From NCBI RefSeq assembly GCF_000017205.1, contig NC_009656.1, positions 124,001-188,000 on the forward strand: a DNA stretch of 64,000 nucleotides. Reading direction: 5' to 3'. The position numbers were made by a program, and so were the translations under genes. Under the pieces are notes generated by a model, which was not told the origin of the DNA, ran no database searches, and saw only the letters and a list, made by a program, of their open reading frames with translations. The stretch's first letter is position 1; each line of letters starts with the position of its first letter. This document shows, one piece after another, positions 45,440-53,839 of this stretch. Origin of the DNA: Pseudomonas paraeruginosa PA7. GTDB lineage: Bacteria > Pseudomonadota > Gammaproteobacteria > Pseudomonadales > Pseudomonadaceae.

Positions 45440-45806
45440 TGCTACTCCTTGCATTGCCAGCGCCCGGCTCTTCCAGGCGCCCACCCTCGTGCCCGAGGGG
45501 TTTCGGTTCGCATCCAGGCTGGCCCGATGGCTTTCCGGCGTTTCGTCGCCTCGGGAAGACACATCGGGTTGTACCGGATTATAAAAGACTAATCCTACGT
45601 CTTTAAAAGATTTGTCCGATCTGCGGTGTCATGCAACTAGTGGCCTTGTGCCTTCCTTGACAAGCATTGCGGCATGCCACAAGAATTTTGCCAACCTTTC
45701 GAGTCATCCGATATTCATCAATGGCTCCTACAAGATCCGACGGAGTGGATCTTACAAGCGAAGGTGAGGGCCGCGTAGCGGCTCCGATGATAGGGAGATC
45801 GTCACC
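45440..45806. promoter_or_regulatory. Divergent regulatory region between fha1 and tssA1
   Basis: A 367-bp non-coding region that must hold the promoters for both H1-T6SS arms. An AT-rich core (45575-45625, with TTATAAAAGACTAATCC) is the likely promoter area. Long 5' leaders of about 100 bases on either side contain several GGA triplets, as expected for RsmA-controlled messages. In P. aeruginosa, H1-T6SS is known to be repressed after transcription by RsmA under RetS/LadS/Gac control. Confidence 0.75.
45732..45753 (+). promoter_or_regulatory. Probable RsmA-binding hairpin in the tssA1 leader
   Basis: AAGATCC (45732-45738) pairs perfectly with GGATCTT (45747-45753), presenting an 8-base loop GACGGAGT that contains A-C-G-G-A. 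The A-N-G-G-A element in a hairpin loop is the core CsrA/RsmA site. It lies 54 bp before the tssA1 start; the ribosome site (AGGGAG, 45792-45797) offers a second GGGA-type contact, so a dimer could bridge both and block translation. Confidence 0.7.
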
Positions 45807-46838
45807 GTGCTGGATGTACCCGTTTTGCTGGCCGCCGTAGCCCCGGACTCGCCCTGTGGCGAGGACCTGGAGTACGACGCCGCCTTCCTCGAGCTCGAAC
45901 GCATCGCCCAGGGCCAGCCCGAGCGGCAGATGGGCGACGCCGTGTTGCCCGCCGAACCGCCGGAGTGGCCGCGCGTGCGCGCGCTGGCCTGCGAGCTGTT
46001 CGGCCGCAGCAAGGACCTGCGGGTGGCCAACCTGCTGCTGCAGAGCAATGTCGCCCTCGACGGCCTGGACGGGCTCGCCGAGGGCCTGTTGCTGGTCCGC
46101 GAACTGCTCGACCAGTACTGGGACGGGGTCTATCCGCTGCTCGACGCCGATGACGACAACGACCCCACCTTCCGCATCAACGCCCTCACCGGCCTGGTCG
46201 CCGAGCCGCTGCTGCAACTGGTCTGGGCGATCCCGCTGGTGCGCTCGCGGGCGTTCGGCCCGGTCAACCTGCGCGCCGCGCTGAACGCCGCCGGCCTGCA
46301 ACGCTTCGCCAGCGAGACCCTGAGCCCCGAGCAGATCGCCGGCGCCTTCGCCGATGCCGACGCCGATGCGCTGGCCGCCACCCGGCGCGCCCTGGAAGGC
46401 GCCCAGGAACATGCCCTGGCCATCGAGGGCGGTGTCGCCGAACGGGTCGGCTCGGCCCAGGGCCTCGACCTCGCCCCCCTTCGCCAACTGCTTCGCCAGG
46501 CCCTCCAGGTGTTCGACCTGTACGGCCCGCAGGGCGCCGGCGCATCCGTCGTGCCGGGCGCCGAAGCGGCCCCCGCCGAAGAGCCCGGCGCAGCGCCTGT
46601 CGCCGCCGCCGTGCCGGCAGCGCGCGCCAGCGGCGAGATCGGCAACCGCGAGGATGTCCTGCGCCAGCTCGACCGCCTGCTCGAGTATTACGTTCGCCAC
46701 GAGCCATCGAGCCCGGTGCCGGTGCTGCTCAAGCGCGCCAAGACGCTGGTGACGGCGGACTTCGCCGAAATCGTGAGAAATCTCATCCCCGATGGGATCA
46801 CTCAGTTCGAAACCCTGCGGGGCCCGGAGAACGAGTAA
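45807..46838 (+). CDS. tssA1: H1-T6SS cap/priming protein TssA1
   Basis: A 343-aa protein. GTG 45807 lies 9 bp after AGGGAG. The ImpA N-terminal domain is at about residues 8-130 (VAPDSPCGEDLEYDAAFLEL and the following E-R-I-A-Q-G). An Ala/Pro-rich linker follows, then a C-terminal domain with SGEIGNREDVLRQLDRLLEY, the segment typical of TssA ends. TssA proteins prime sheath and tube polymerisation at the baseplate. First gene of the plus-strand arm, whose translation is probably controlled by RsmA. Confidence 0.94.
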   Translation: MLDVPVLLAAVAPDSPCGEDLEYDAAFLELERIAQGQPERQMGDAVLPAEPPEWPRVRALACELFGRSKDLRVANLLLQSNVALDGLDGLAEGLLLVRELLDQYWDGVYPLLDADDDNDPTFRINALTGLVAEPLLQLVWAIPLVRSRAFGPVNLRAALNAAGLQRFASETLSPEQIAGAFADADADALAATRRALEGAQEHALAIEGGVAERVGSAQGLDLAPLRQLLRQALQVFDLYGPQGAGASVVPGAEAAPAEEPGAAPVAAAVPAARASGEIGNREDVLRQLDRLLEYYVRHEPSSPVPVLLKRAKTLVTADFAEIVRNLIPDGITQFETLRGPENE

Positions 46839-46926
46839 CGCCTAGCGGCCGTCCGGGCCAACGCTGCAAGCCGCCGGGGCGATTCCGCCGGCGCTAACAA
46901 CCGCCGTCGCGCGAGGGAGAAACGAG

Positions 46927-47445
46927 ATGGGAAGCACTACCAGCAGTCAGAAGTTCATCGCCAGGAACCGGGCGCCACGCGTGCAGATCGAGTACGACGT
47001 GGAGCTGTACGGCGCCGAGAAGAAGGTCCAACTGCCCTTCGTCATGGGCGTGATGGCGGACCTCGCCGGCAAGCCCGCCGAGCCCCAGGCGGCGGTCGCC
47101 GACCGCAAGTTCCTGGAGATCGACGCGGACAACTTCGACGCCCGGCTCAAGGCGATGAAGCCGCGGGTGGCCTTCAACGTGCCGAACGTGCTGACCGGCG
47201 AAGGCAACCTGAGCCTGGACATCACCTTCGAGAGCATGGACGACTTCAGCCCCGCCGCGGTGGCGCGCAAGGTCGACTCGCTGAACAAGCTGCTCGAGGC
47301 GCGCACCCAGCTGGCCAACCTGCTGACCTACATGGACGGCAAGACCGGCGCCGAGGACATGATCATGAAGGCGATCAAGGACCCGGCCCTGTTGCAGGCC
47401 CTGGCCAGCGCACCGAAGCCCAAAGACGACGAGCCGCAGGCGTAA
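46927..47445 (+). CDS. tssB1: H1-T6SS sheath small subunit TssB1 (VipA)
   Basis: A 172-aa protein. SQKFIARNRAPRVQIEYDVE and GAEKKVQLPFVMGVMADLAG are conserved TssB segments; the end is helical (LTYMDGKTGAEDMIMKAIKD). It forms the contractile sheath with TssC1 and offers the helix recognised with TagJ1. ATG 46927 follows AGGGAG. It is 12 bp from tssC1. Confidence 0.96.
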   Translation: MGSTTSSQKFIARNRAPRVQIEYDVELYGAEKKVQLPFVMGVMADLAGKPAEPQAAVADRKFLEIDADNFDARLKAMKPRVAFNVPNVLTGEGNLSLDITFESMDDFSPAAVARKVDSLNKLLEARTQLANLLTYMDGKTGAEDMIMKAIKDPALLQALASAPKPKDDEPQA

Positions 47446-47457
47446 GAGGATTCCAGC

Positions 47458-48954
47458 ATGGCCGAATTGAGCACCGAGAACCTGGCCCAGGGCCAGACCA
47501 CCACCGAGCAGACCAGCGAGTTCGCCAGCCTGCTGCTGCAGGAATTCAAGCCCAAGACCGAGCGCGCCCGCGAGGCGGTGGAAACCGCCGTGCGTACCCT
47601 CGCCGAACACGCCCTGGAGCAGACCAGCCTGATCTCCAACGACGCGATCAAGTCGATCGAGTCGATCATCGCGGCGATCGACGCCAAGCTCACCGCGCAG
47701 GTCAACCTGATCATGCACCACGCCGACTTCCAGCAGCTGGAAAGCGCCTGGCGCGGCCTGCACTACCTGGTCAACAACACCGAGACCGACGAGCAACTGA
47801 AGATCCGTGTGCTGAACATCTCCAAGCCGGAGCTGCACAAGACCCTGAAGAAGTTCAAGGGCACCACCTGGGACCAGAGCCCGATCTTCAAGAAGCTCTA
47901 CGAGGAGGAATACGGCCAGTTCGGCGGCGAGCCCTACGGCTGCCTGGTCGGCGACTACTATTTCGACCAGTCGCCGCCGGACGTCGAGCTGCTCGGCGAG
48001 ATGGCGAAGATCTCCGCCGCGATGCACGCGCCGTTCATCTCCGCCGCCTCGCCGACGGTGATGGGCATGGGTTCCTGGCAGGAACTGTCCAACCCGCGCG
48101 ACCTGACCAAGATCTTCACCACCCCGGAATACGCCGGCTGGCGCTCGCTGCGCGAGTCCGAGGACTCCCGCTACATCGGCCTGACCATGCCGCGCTTCCT
48201 GGCGCGCCTGCCGTACGGGGCGAAGACCGACCCGGTGGAAGAGTTCGCCTTCGAGGAAGAGACCGACGGCGCCGACAGCAGCAAGTACGCCTGGGCCAAC
48301 TCGGCCTACGCCATGGCGGTCAACATCAACCGTTCCTTCAAGCTCTACGGCTGGTGTTCGCGGATCCGCGGCGTCGAGTCCGGGGGCGAGGTGCAGGGCC
48401 TGCCGGCGCACACCTTCCCCACCGACGACGGCGGCGTGGACATGAAATGCCCGACCGAGATCGCCATTTCCGACCGTCGCGAGGCGGAGCTGGCGAAGAA
48501 CGGCTTCATGCCGCTGCTGCACAAGAAGAACACCGACTTCGCCGCCTTCATCGGCGCGCAGTCGCTGCAGAAACCCGCCGAGTACGACGATCCGGACGCC
48601 AGCGCCAACGCCAACCTGGCGGCGCGCCTGCCCTACCTGTTCGCCACCTGCCGCTTCGCCCACTACCTGAAGTGCATCGTTCGCGACAAGATCGGCTCGT
48701 TCAAGGAGAAGGACGAGATGCAGCGCTGGCTGCAGGACTGGATCCTCAACTATGTCGACGGCGACCCGGCTCACTCCACCGAGACCACCAAGGCCCAGCA
48801 CCCGCTGGCGGCGGCCGAGGTGGTGGTGGAGGAAGTCGAAGGCAACCCGGGTTACTACAACTCGAAGTTCTTCCTTCGCCCGCACTACCAGCTCGAGGGA
48901 CTGACTGTATCGCTACGCCTGGTATCCAAGCTGCCTTCGGCCAAAGAGGCCTGA
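47458..48954 (+). CDS. tssC1: H1-T6SS sheath large subunit TssC1 (VipB)
   Basis: A 498-aa protein. ESAWRGLHYLVNNTETDEQL, PYGCLVGDYYFDQSPPDVEL and MGSWQELSNPRDLTKIF are TssC signatures; the C-terminus has PGYYNSKFFLRPHYQLEGLT. The N-terminal region includes the ClpV-recognised helix area. TssB/TssC heterodimers form the outer tube that contracts and drives Hcp outward. ATG 47458. It lies 75 bp before hcp1. Confidence 0.96.
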   Translation: MAELSTENLAQGQTTTEQTSEFASLLLQEFKPKTERAREAVETAVRTLAEHALEQTSLISNDAIKSIESIIAAIDAKLTAQVNLIMHHADFQQLESAWRGLHYLVNNTETDEQLKIRVLNISKPELHKTLKKFKGTTWDQSPIFKKLYEEEYGQFGGEPYGCLVGDYYFDQSPPDVELLGEMAKISAAMHAPFISAASPTVMGMGSWQELSNPRDLTKIFTTPEYAGWRSLRESEDSRYIGLTMPRFLARLPYGAKTDPVEEFAFEEETDGADSSKYAWANSAYAMAVNINRSFKLYGWCSRIRGVESGGEVQGLPAHTFPTDDGGVDMKCPTEIAISDRREAELAKNGFMPLLHKKNTDFAAFIGAQSLQKPAEYDDPDASANANLAARLPYLFATCRFAHYLKCIVRDKIGSFKEKDEMQRWLQDWILNYVDGDPAHSTETTKAQHPLAAAEVVVEEVEGNPGYYNSKFFLRPHYQLEGLTVSLRLVSKLPSAKEA

Positions 48955-48968
48955 GGCGTTCAACGACA

Positions 48969-48991
48969 GCGCCTGCCATGGTGGCGGGCGC
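48969..48991. terminator. Hairpin between tssC1 and hcp1
   Basis: GCGCCTGCCA (48969-48978) pairs with TGGCGGGCGC (48982-48991) with one mismatch around a 3-base loop. There is no T tract, so it is more likely a partial attenuator or an mRNA-processing or stabilising stem for the strongly expressed hcp1 than a full terminator. Confidence 0.4.
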
Positions 48992-49029
48992 TTGCATAGC
49001 GTAGTGGCGCGAGCCACACGGGAGGAAAG

Positions 49030-49518
49030 ATGGCTGTTGATATGTTCATCAAGATCGGCGACGTCAAGGGTGAGTCCAAGGACAAGACTCACGCCGAGGA
49101 AATCGACGTGCTGGCATGGAGCTGGGGCATGTCCCAGTCCGGGTCGATGCACATGGGCGGTGGCGGCGGCGCCGGCAAGGTCAACGTGCAGGACCTGTCG
49201 TTCACCAAGTATATCGACAAGTCCACGCCCAACCTGATGATGGCCTGCTCCAGCGGCAAGCACTATCCGCAGGCGAAGCTGACCATCCGCAAGGCCGGCG
49301 GCGAGAACCAGGTCGAGTACCTGATCATCACCCTGAAGGAAGTCCTGGTGTCCTCGGTGAGCACCGGCGGCAGCGGCGGCGAAGACCGCCTGACCGAGAA
49401 CGTGACCCTGAACTTCGCCCAGGTCCAGGTCGACTACCAGCCGCAGAAGGCCGATGGCGCGAAGGACGGCGGTCCGATCAAGTACGGCTGGAACATTCGC
49501 CAGAACGTACAGGCCTGA
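49030..49518 (+). CDS. hcp1: H1-T6SS tube protein Hcp1
   Basis: A 162-aa protein. The start MAVDMFIKIGDVKGESKDKT, then HAEEIDVLAWSWGMSQSGSM, and the Gly-rich loop match Hcp1 of P. aeruginosa. It forms hexameric rings that stack into the inner tube, carries small effectors in its lumen and is secreted. ATG 49030 follows GGGAGG. Hairpins on both sides of the gene fit separate control of its high expression. Confidence 0.98.
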   Translation: MAVDMFIKIGDVKGESKDKTHAEEIDVLAWSWGMSQSGSMHMGGGGGAGKVNVQDLSFTKYIDKSTPNLMMACSSGKHYPQAKLTIRKAGGENQVEYLIITLKEVLVSSVSTGGSGGEDRLTENVTLNFAQVQVDYQPQKADGAKDGGPIKYGWNIRQNVQA

Positions 49519-49522
49519 TGCG

Positions 49523-49564
49523 CCGGCCACCGGTCATGGCCTGGCCGCGCCAGGCCTTGGCCGG
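49523..49564. terminator. GC-rich hairpin after hcp1
   Basis: GGCCTGG (49538-49544) pairs with CCAGGCC (49550-49556) around CCGCG, and the outer CCGGCC / GGCCGG segments can extend the stem. There is no T tract. It lies in the 158-bp gap between hcp1 and tagJ1 and probably protects the hcp1 message or reduces read-through into the lower-expressed genes. Confidence 0.45.
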
Positions 49565-49676
49565 TGCGCCCGCCTGACCTCCCGCGTGAGGTACCCAATT
49601 GCACCGGGTCGGGCGCCGTGTCCGACCCTTCACTCGTTCCGGGCGCCTGGGCTCCCGGCTACAGGGAAGTAACGCG

Positions 49677-50462
49677 ATGATCGCCGAAGAACTGTTGCGT
49701 GCCGGGCGCCTGGACGACGCGCTGAAAGCCTTGCAGGAGCAGGTGCGCAGCCAGCCGTCGAACGCCACCCTGCGGATCTTCCTGTTCCAGCTGCTGGCGG
49801 TGATGGGCCAGTGGACGCGGGCGCTGAACCAGCTCAAGGTGGTCGGCGAACTGGACGCCTCGGCACTGCCGATGGTGCAGACCTACTCCACCGCCATCGA
49901 GTGCGAGGCGTTGCGCCGCGAGGTGTTCGCCGGGCGCCTGACCCCGGTGATCCTCGGCCAGCCGGCGGAATGGATCGCGCCGCTGCTGCAGGCCCTGAGC
50001 CTGGACGCCGAGGGCCATGGCGAAGCCGCCCAGGGCTTGCGCGAGCAGGCTTTCGACGCGGCGCCGGCGGTGCCCGGGCGGATCGGCGAGACGCCCTTCG
50101 CCTGGCTGGCCGACGCCGACACCCGGCTCGGCCCGGTACTCGAGGTGATCGTCAACGGCCGCTATGCCTGGCTGCCGATGAGCAACCTGCGCAGCCTCCA
50201 GGTCGAGGCGCCGAGCGACCTGCGCGACCTGGTCTGGCTGCCGGCCGAACTGACCCTGGCCAACGGCGGCGCCACCGTCGCGCTGTTGCCGGCGCGCTAC
50301 GCGGAAACCGTCGAGCACGGCGATGACGCCGCGCGCCTCGGGCGCAAGACCGAGTGGCTGGAGAGCGGCCTGCCGCTCGGCCAGCGGCTGTTCGTCACCG
50401 ACGCCGGCGAAACCGCGCTGTTCGACCTGCGCCGCCTGGACTTCGAGGCGACGGACGCCTGA
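49677..50462 (+). CDS. tagJ1: H1-T6SS accessory protein TagJ1 (ImpE-like)
   Basis: A 261-aa protein. ATG 49677 follows AGGGAA; a farther upstream ATG gives an unrelated extension. [20 protein letters not shown] with repeated helical pairs suggests a TPR-like N-terminal part; the C-terminal ImpE domain has [20 protein letters not shown] and [12 protein letters not shown]. TagJ1 binds a TssB1 helix and is thought to assist ClpV1 in sheath recycling. It ends 1 bp before tssE1. Confidence 0.92.
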   Translation: MIAEELLRAGRLDDALKALQEQVRSQPSNATLRIFLFQLLAVMGQWTRALNQLKVVGELDASALPMVQTYSTAIECEALRREVFAGRLTPVILGQPAEWIAPLLQALSLDAEGHGEAAQGLREQAFDAAPAVPGRIGETPFAWLADADTRLGPVLEVIVNGRYAWLPMSNLRSLQVEAPSDLRDLVWLPAELTLANGGATVALLPARYAETVEHGDDAARLGRKTEWLESGLPLGQRLFVTDAGETALFDLRRLDFEATDA

Positions 50463-50463
50463 C

Positions 50464-50973
50464 ATGGCCGAGCTGACCCTCCAGGAGCGCCTGCAGCCGT
50501 CGCTGCTCGACCGCCTCACCGACGACGAACCGGGCAACCTGAAGGAAGCCGCGGAGCGCCGCGTGCTGACCCTGAGCCAGCTGAAGGCCTCGGTGCTGCG
50601 CGACCTGGCGTGGCTGTTCAACACCACCTCGCTGTTCGACCACGACCTGGCGGCGCGCATGCCGGCCGGCAACTCGGTGCTCAACTACGGGCTGCCGGCG
50701 CTGGCCGGGCACACCGCGTCGAGCGTCGACGTGCATGCCATCGAGGCGTTGCTCACCGAGACCATCGCCACCTTCGAGCCGCGCATCATCCGTTCTTCGC
50801 TGCGAGTGCGCGCGCAACTGCTGCCCGGAGAGATGGACCACAACGCCCTGAGCTTCGAGATCGAGGGCGATCTCTGGGCCGAGCCAGCGCCGCTGCGCCT
50901 GCTGCTGACCACCAACCTGGACCTGGAGACCGGCCACGTGCGGGTCGCCCAGGGCGAGCGGAGGCGTGCATGA
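50464..50973 (+). CDS. tssE1: H1-T6SS baseplate protein TssE1 (gp25-like)
   Basis: A 169-aa protein. [20 protein letters not shown] is the TssE start; the gp25/lysozyme-like fold follows with [16 protein letters not shown] and [20 protein letters not shown]. It lacks lysozyme catalytic function, as in other TssE proteins. It forms the baseplate wedge with TssF and TssG and starts sheath assembly. ATG 50464; it overlaps tssF1 by 4 bp. Confidence 0.95.
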   Translation: MAELTLQERLQPSLLDRLTDDEPGNLKEAAERRVLTLSQLKASVLRDLAWLFNTTSLFDHDLAARMPAGNSVLNYGLPALAGHTASSVDVHAIEALLTETIATFEPRIIRSSLRVRAQLLPGEMDHNALSFEIEGDLWAEPAPLRLLLTTNLDLETGHVRVAQGERRRA

Positions 50974-52829
50974 ACCCGCGCCTGCTCGAGTACTACAACC
51001 AGGAACTGCAACACATCCGCGAAAGCGCCGCGGAGTTCGCCGAGGAATTCCCGAAGATCGCCGGGCGCCTGTCGCTGTCCGGCTTCGAGTGCGCCGACCC
51101 CTATGTCGAGCGCCTGCTGGAAGGCTTCGCCTATCTCACCGCGCGGGTCCAGCTGAAGCTCGACGCGGAATACCCGACCTTCACCCACAACCTGCTGGAA
51201 ATCGCCTATCCGCACTACCTGGCGCCGACCCCCTCGATGACCGTGGTGCAGTTGCGCCCGGACCCCAACGAAGGCGCCCTGAGCAGCGGTTTCAGCGTCG
51301 AGCGCGGGGCCTCCCTGCGTGGCCAGCTCGGCCCCGAGGACCAGACCGCCTGCGAGTACCGCACCGCGCACCCGGTGACCCTGTGGCCGCTGGAAGTGGT
51401 CCAGGCCGACTACTTCGGCAACCCGGCCGCGGTGCTCGGGCGTCTCGCCGCCAGCGAGCCGCGGGCCAAGGCCGGCCTGCGCATCCGCCTGCGCAGCGGC
51501 GCCGGCATTCCGTTCCACAGCCTGTCGCTGGACGCCCTGCCGCTCTACCTGCACGGGGCCGACGAACAGCCCTATCGTCTCTACGAGCAGTTGCTCGGCA
51601 ACGCCTGCGCGGTGTTCGTCCGCGCCCCGGACAACGCCTGGGTCGAGCGCCTGCCGGCGAGCAGCCTGCGGCCGCGCGGCTTCGACGACGAGGACGCGCT
51701 GCTGCCGGTGGTGCCGCGGGCGTTCCAGGGCTACCGCCTGCTGCAGGAATACTTCGCCCTGCCGGCGCGCTTCCTGTTCGTCGAGTTCTCCGGGCTGAAT
51801 CGCGCCCTGCGTCGCTGCGCCGGCGAGGAACTGGAGCTGATCGTGCTGTTCGGCAAGCACGACGCGCGCCTGGAGGGCACGGTGGACGCCGAGCAACTGG
51901 TGCCGTTCTGCACCCCGGCGATCAACCTGTTCCCGCGTCGCTGCGACCGCATCCACCTGTCCGACCGGGTCAACGAGCACCATGTGATCGTCGACCGCAC
52001 CCGGCCGCTGGACTTCGAGGTGCATTCGCTGCAGCAGGTCAGCGGCCACGGCAGCGGTCCGGAGCAACCCTTCCAGCCGTTCTACGCGGTGCGCGATCCG
52101 GCGCGCTACGGCCGCGAGCAGGCCTACTTCAGCGTGCGCCGCGAACCGCGCGTGCTGTCCAGCAAGCAGCGGCGCAAGGGCCCACGTTCGACCTATGTCG
52201 GCAGCGAGACCTTCGTCGCCCTGGTCGACGCCAGCCAGGCGCCCTATCGCCACGACCTGCGCCAGCTCGGCATCGCCGCGCTGTGCACCAACCGCGACCT
52301 GCCGCTGTTCATGCCGATCGGCGCGCACAGGAGCGACTTCACCCTGGAGGACAGCGCGCCGGTCATGCAGGTGCGCTGCCTCGCCGGACCGAGCCGGCCG
52401 CGCGCCAGCCGTGCCCACGATGCCAGCGCCTGGCGGCTGATCAGCCAGCTGTCGCTGAACTACCTGTCGCTGGCCGAGCGCGGCCAGGGCGCCGCCGCTC
52501 TGCGCGAACTGCTGCGGCTCTACGGCGACAGCGGCGATCCGGCGCTGCAGTTGCAGATCGAGGGCCTGCGCGAGGTCAGCAGCAAGCCCTGCACGCGGCG
52601 CCTGCCGATGCCCGGGCCGATCGTCTTCGGCCGCGGCCTGGAGATTACCCTGGACTTCGACGAGAACGCGTTCCGCGGTACCGGGGTGTTCCTCCTCGGC
52701 GCGGTGTTCGAGCGCTTCCTGGCACGCTACGTGTCGATCAACAGCTTTACCGAGACGGTGCTGCGCACCGGCGAACGGGGCGAGGTGATGAGATGGCAGG
52801 CGAAGCCGGGCAGCCGTCCGAACCTCTGA
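50970..52829 (+). CDS. tssF1: H1-T6SS baseplate protein TssF1
   Basis: A 619-aa protein. [40 protein letters not shown] and [20 protein letters not shown] are the conserved TssF N-terminus; [20 protein letters not shown] lies near the end. Two TssF copies and one TssG form the baseplate wedge core. ATG 50970 overlaps the tssE1 stop (ATGA), and the end overlaps tssG1 by 37 bp, consistent with coupled translation of the wedge parts. Confidence 0.95.
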   Translation: MNPRLLEYYNQELQHIRESAAEFAEEFPKIAGRLSLSGFECADPYVERLLEGFAYLTARVQLKLDAEYPTFTHNLLEIAYPHYLAPTPSMTVVQLRPDPNEGALSSGFSVERGASLRGQLGPEDQTACEYRTAHPVTLWPLEVVQADYFGNPAAVLGRLAASEPRAKAGLRIRLRSGAGIPFHSLSLDALPLYLHGADEQPYRLYEQLLGNACAVFVRAPDNAWVERLPASSLRPRGFDDEDALLPVVPRAFQGYRLLQEYFALPARFLFVEFSGLNRALRRCAGEELELIVLFGKHDARLEGTVDAEQLVPFCTPAINLFPRRCDRIHLSDRVNEHHVIVDRTRPLDFEVHSLQQVSGHGSGPEQPFQPFYAVRDPARYGREQAYFSVRREPRVLSSKQRRKGPRSTYVGSETFVALVDASQAPYRHDLRQLGIAALCTNRDLPLFMPIGAHRSDFTLEDSAPVMQVRCLAGPSRPRASRAHDASAWRLISQLSLNYLSLAERGQGAAALRELLRLYGDSGDPALQLQIEGLREVSSKPCTRRLPMPGPIVFGRGLEITLDFDENAFRGTGVFLLGAVFERFLARYVSINSFTETVLRTGERGEVMRWQAKPGSRPNL

Positions 52830-53839
52830 GCCTGCTCGCCGGGATGGCGGCGGCGCCCTGGGACTACGACTTCTTCCAGGCGCTGCGGCGCATCGAGTGC
52901 GAGTCGCCGCAACTGCCGCGCCTCGGGCATTCGGTGCGGCTGGCGGACGATCCGCTGCGCCTCGGGCAGAAGCCCGACTGCACCTTCGCGCCCTCGACCC
53001 TGGCCTCGGTGAGCCAGGCCGGCGCCGACGCGGTGCCGCGCCTGGACCAGTTCTTCTTCGGCCTCACCGGGCCCAACGGGCCGCTACCGCTGCACCTCAC
53101 CGAATACGCCCGGGAACGCCAGCGCAACGTCAACGATGCGACCTTCAAGCGCTTCATGGACGTCTTCCACCACCGCCTGCTGACCCTGTTCTACCGGGCC
53201 TGGGCGGAGGCGCGACCGGAGATCAGCCACGACCGGATCGACGACGACTACTGGTCGGCACGCCTCGCCGCGCTGTCCGGGCGCGGCATGCCGAGCCTGC
53301 GCGCTCGCGAGCCGCTGGCGGACACCGCGCGCTACTACTACACCGGCCACCTCGCCGCGCAGACCCGCTACCCGGACGGCCTGCGGGTGATCCTCGCGGA
53401 GTATTTCGAGGTCCCGGTGGCGGTCGAGGAGTACGTCGGCCAGTGGCTGGAGCTGCCCGAGCGCAGCCGCCTCGGCGTCGACTCGACGAGCCTGGGCATG
53501 GACGTCTGCCTGGGCACCCACGTCTGGGATCGCCAGCACAAGTTCCGCCTGCGCCTGGGGCCGCTGGACCTCGATCAGTACCAGCGCTTCCTGCCCGACG
53601 GCGACCACTTCGTCGAGCTGGCCGCCTGGGTCGCCGAATACCTGGGCGAGGAGCTGGACTGGGACGTCAACCTGGTCCTGCAACGCCAGGAAATACCCCC
53701 GCTGGGCCTGCAGGGCGGCGGGCGGCTCGGTTTCAACACCTGGCTGGGCGATCCCGGCCAGGATGCCAGGGATCTACTGCTGGCCCGCCAGTACGCCACT
53801 GCGCGGCCGCATGAGCACAAGGAGAAGGAACATGAGTGA
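52793..53839 (+). CDS. tssG1: H1-T6SS baseplate protein TssG1
   Basis: A 348-aa protein. ATG 52793 lies within the end of tssF1. The start APWDYDFFQALRRIECESPQ, then FFGLTGPNGPLPLHLTEYAR and LTLFYRAWAEARPEISHDRI, are strong TssG marks; LNTWLG-type sequence (GFNTWLGDPGQDARDLLLAR) closes the protein. It bridges TssF, TssE and TssK in the baseplate. It ends 8 bp before the clpV1 ribosome site region. Confidence 0.95.
   Translation: MAGEAGQPSEPLSLLAGMAAAPWDYDFFQALRRIECESPQLPRLGHSVRLADDPLRLGQKPDCTFAPSTLASVSQAGADAVPRLDQFFFGLTGPNGPLPLHLTEYARERQRNVNDATFKRFMDVFHHRLLTLFYRAWAEARPEISHDRIDDDYWSARLAALSGRGMPSLRAREPLADTARYYYTGHLAAQTRYPDGLRVILAEYFEVPVAVEEYVGQWLELPERSRLGVDSTSLGMDVCLGTHVWDRQHKFRLRLGPLDLDQYQRFLPDGDHFVELAAWVAEYLGEELDWDVNLVLQRQEIPPLGLQGGGRLGFNTWLGDPGQDARDLLLARQYATARPHEHKEKEHE

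Noticed and set aside
46894..48885. A 663-aa minus-strand frame opposite tssB1/tssC1
   Set aside because: Antisense to two highly conserved sheath genes and without any motif.
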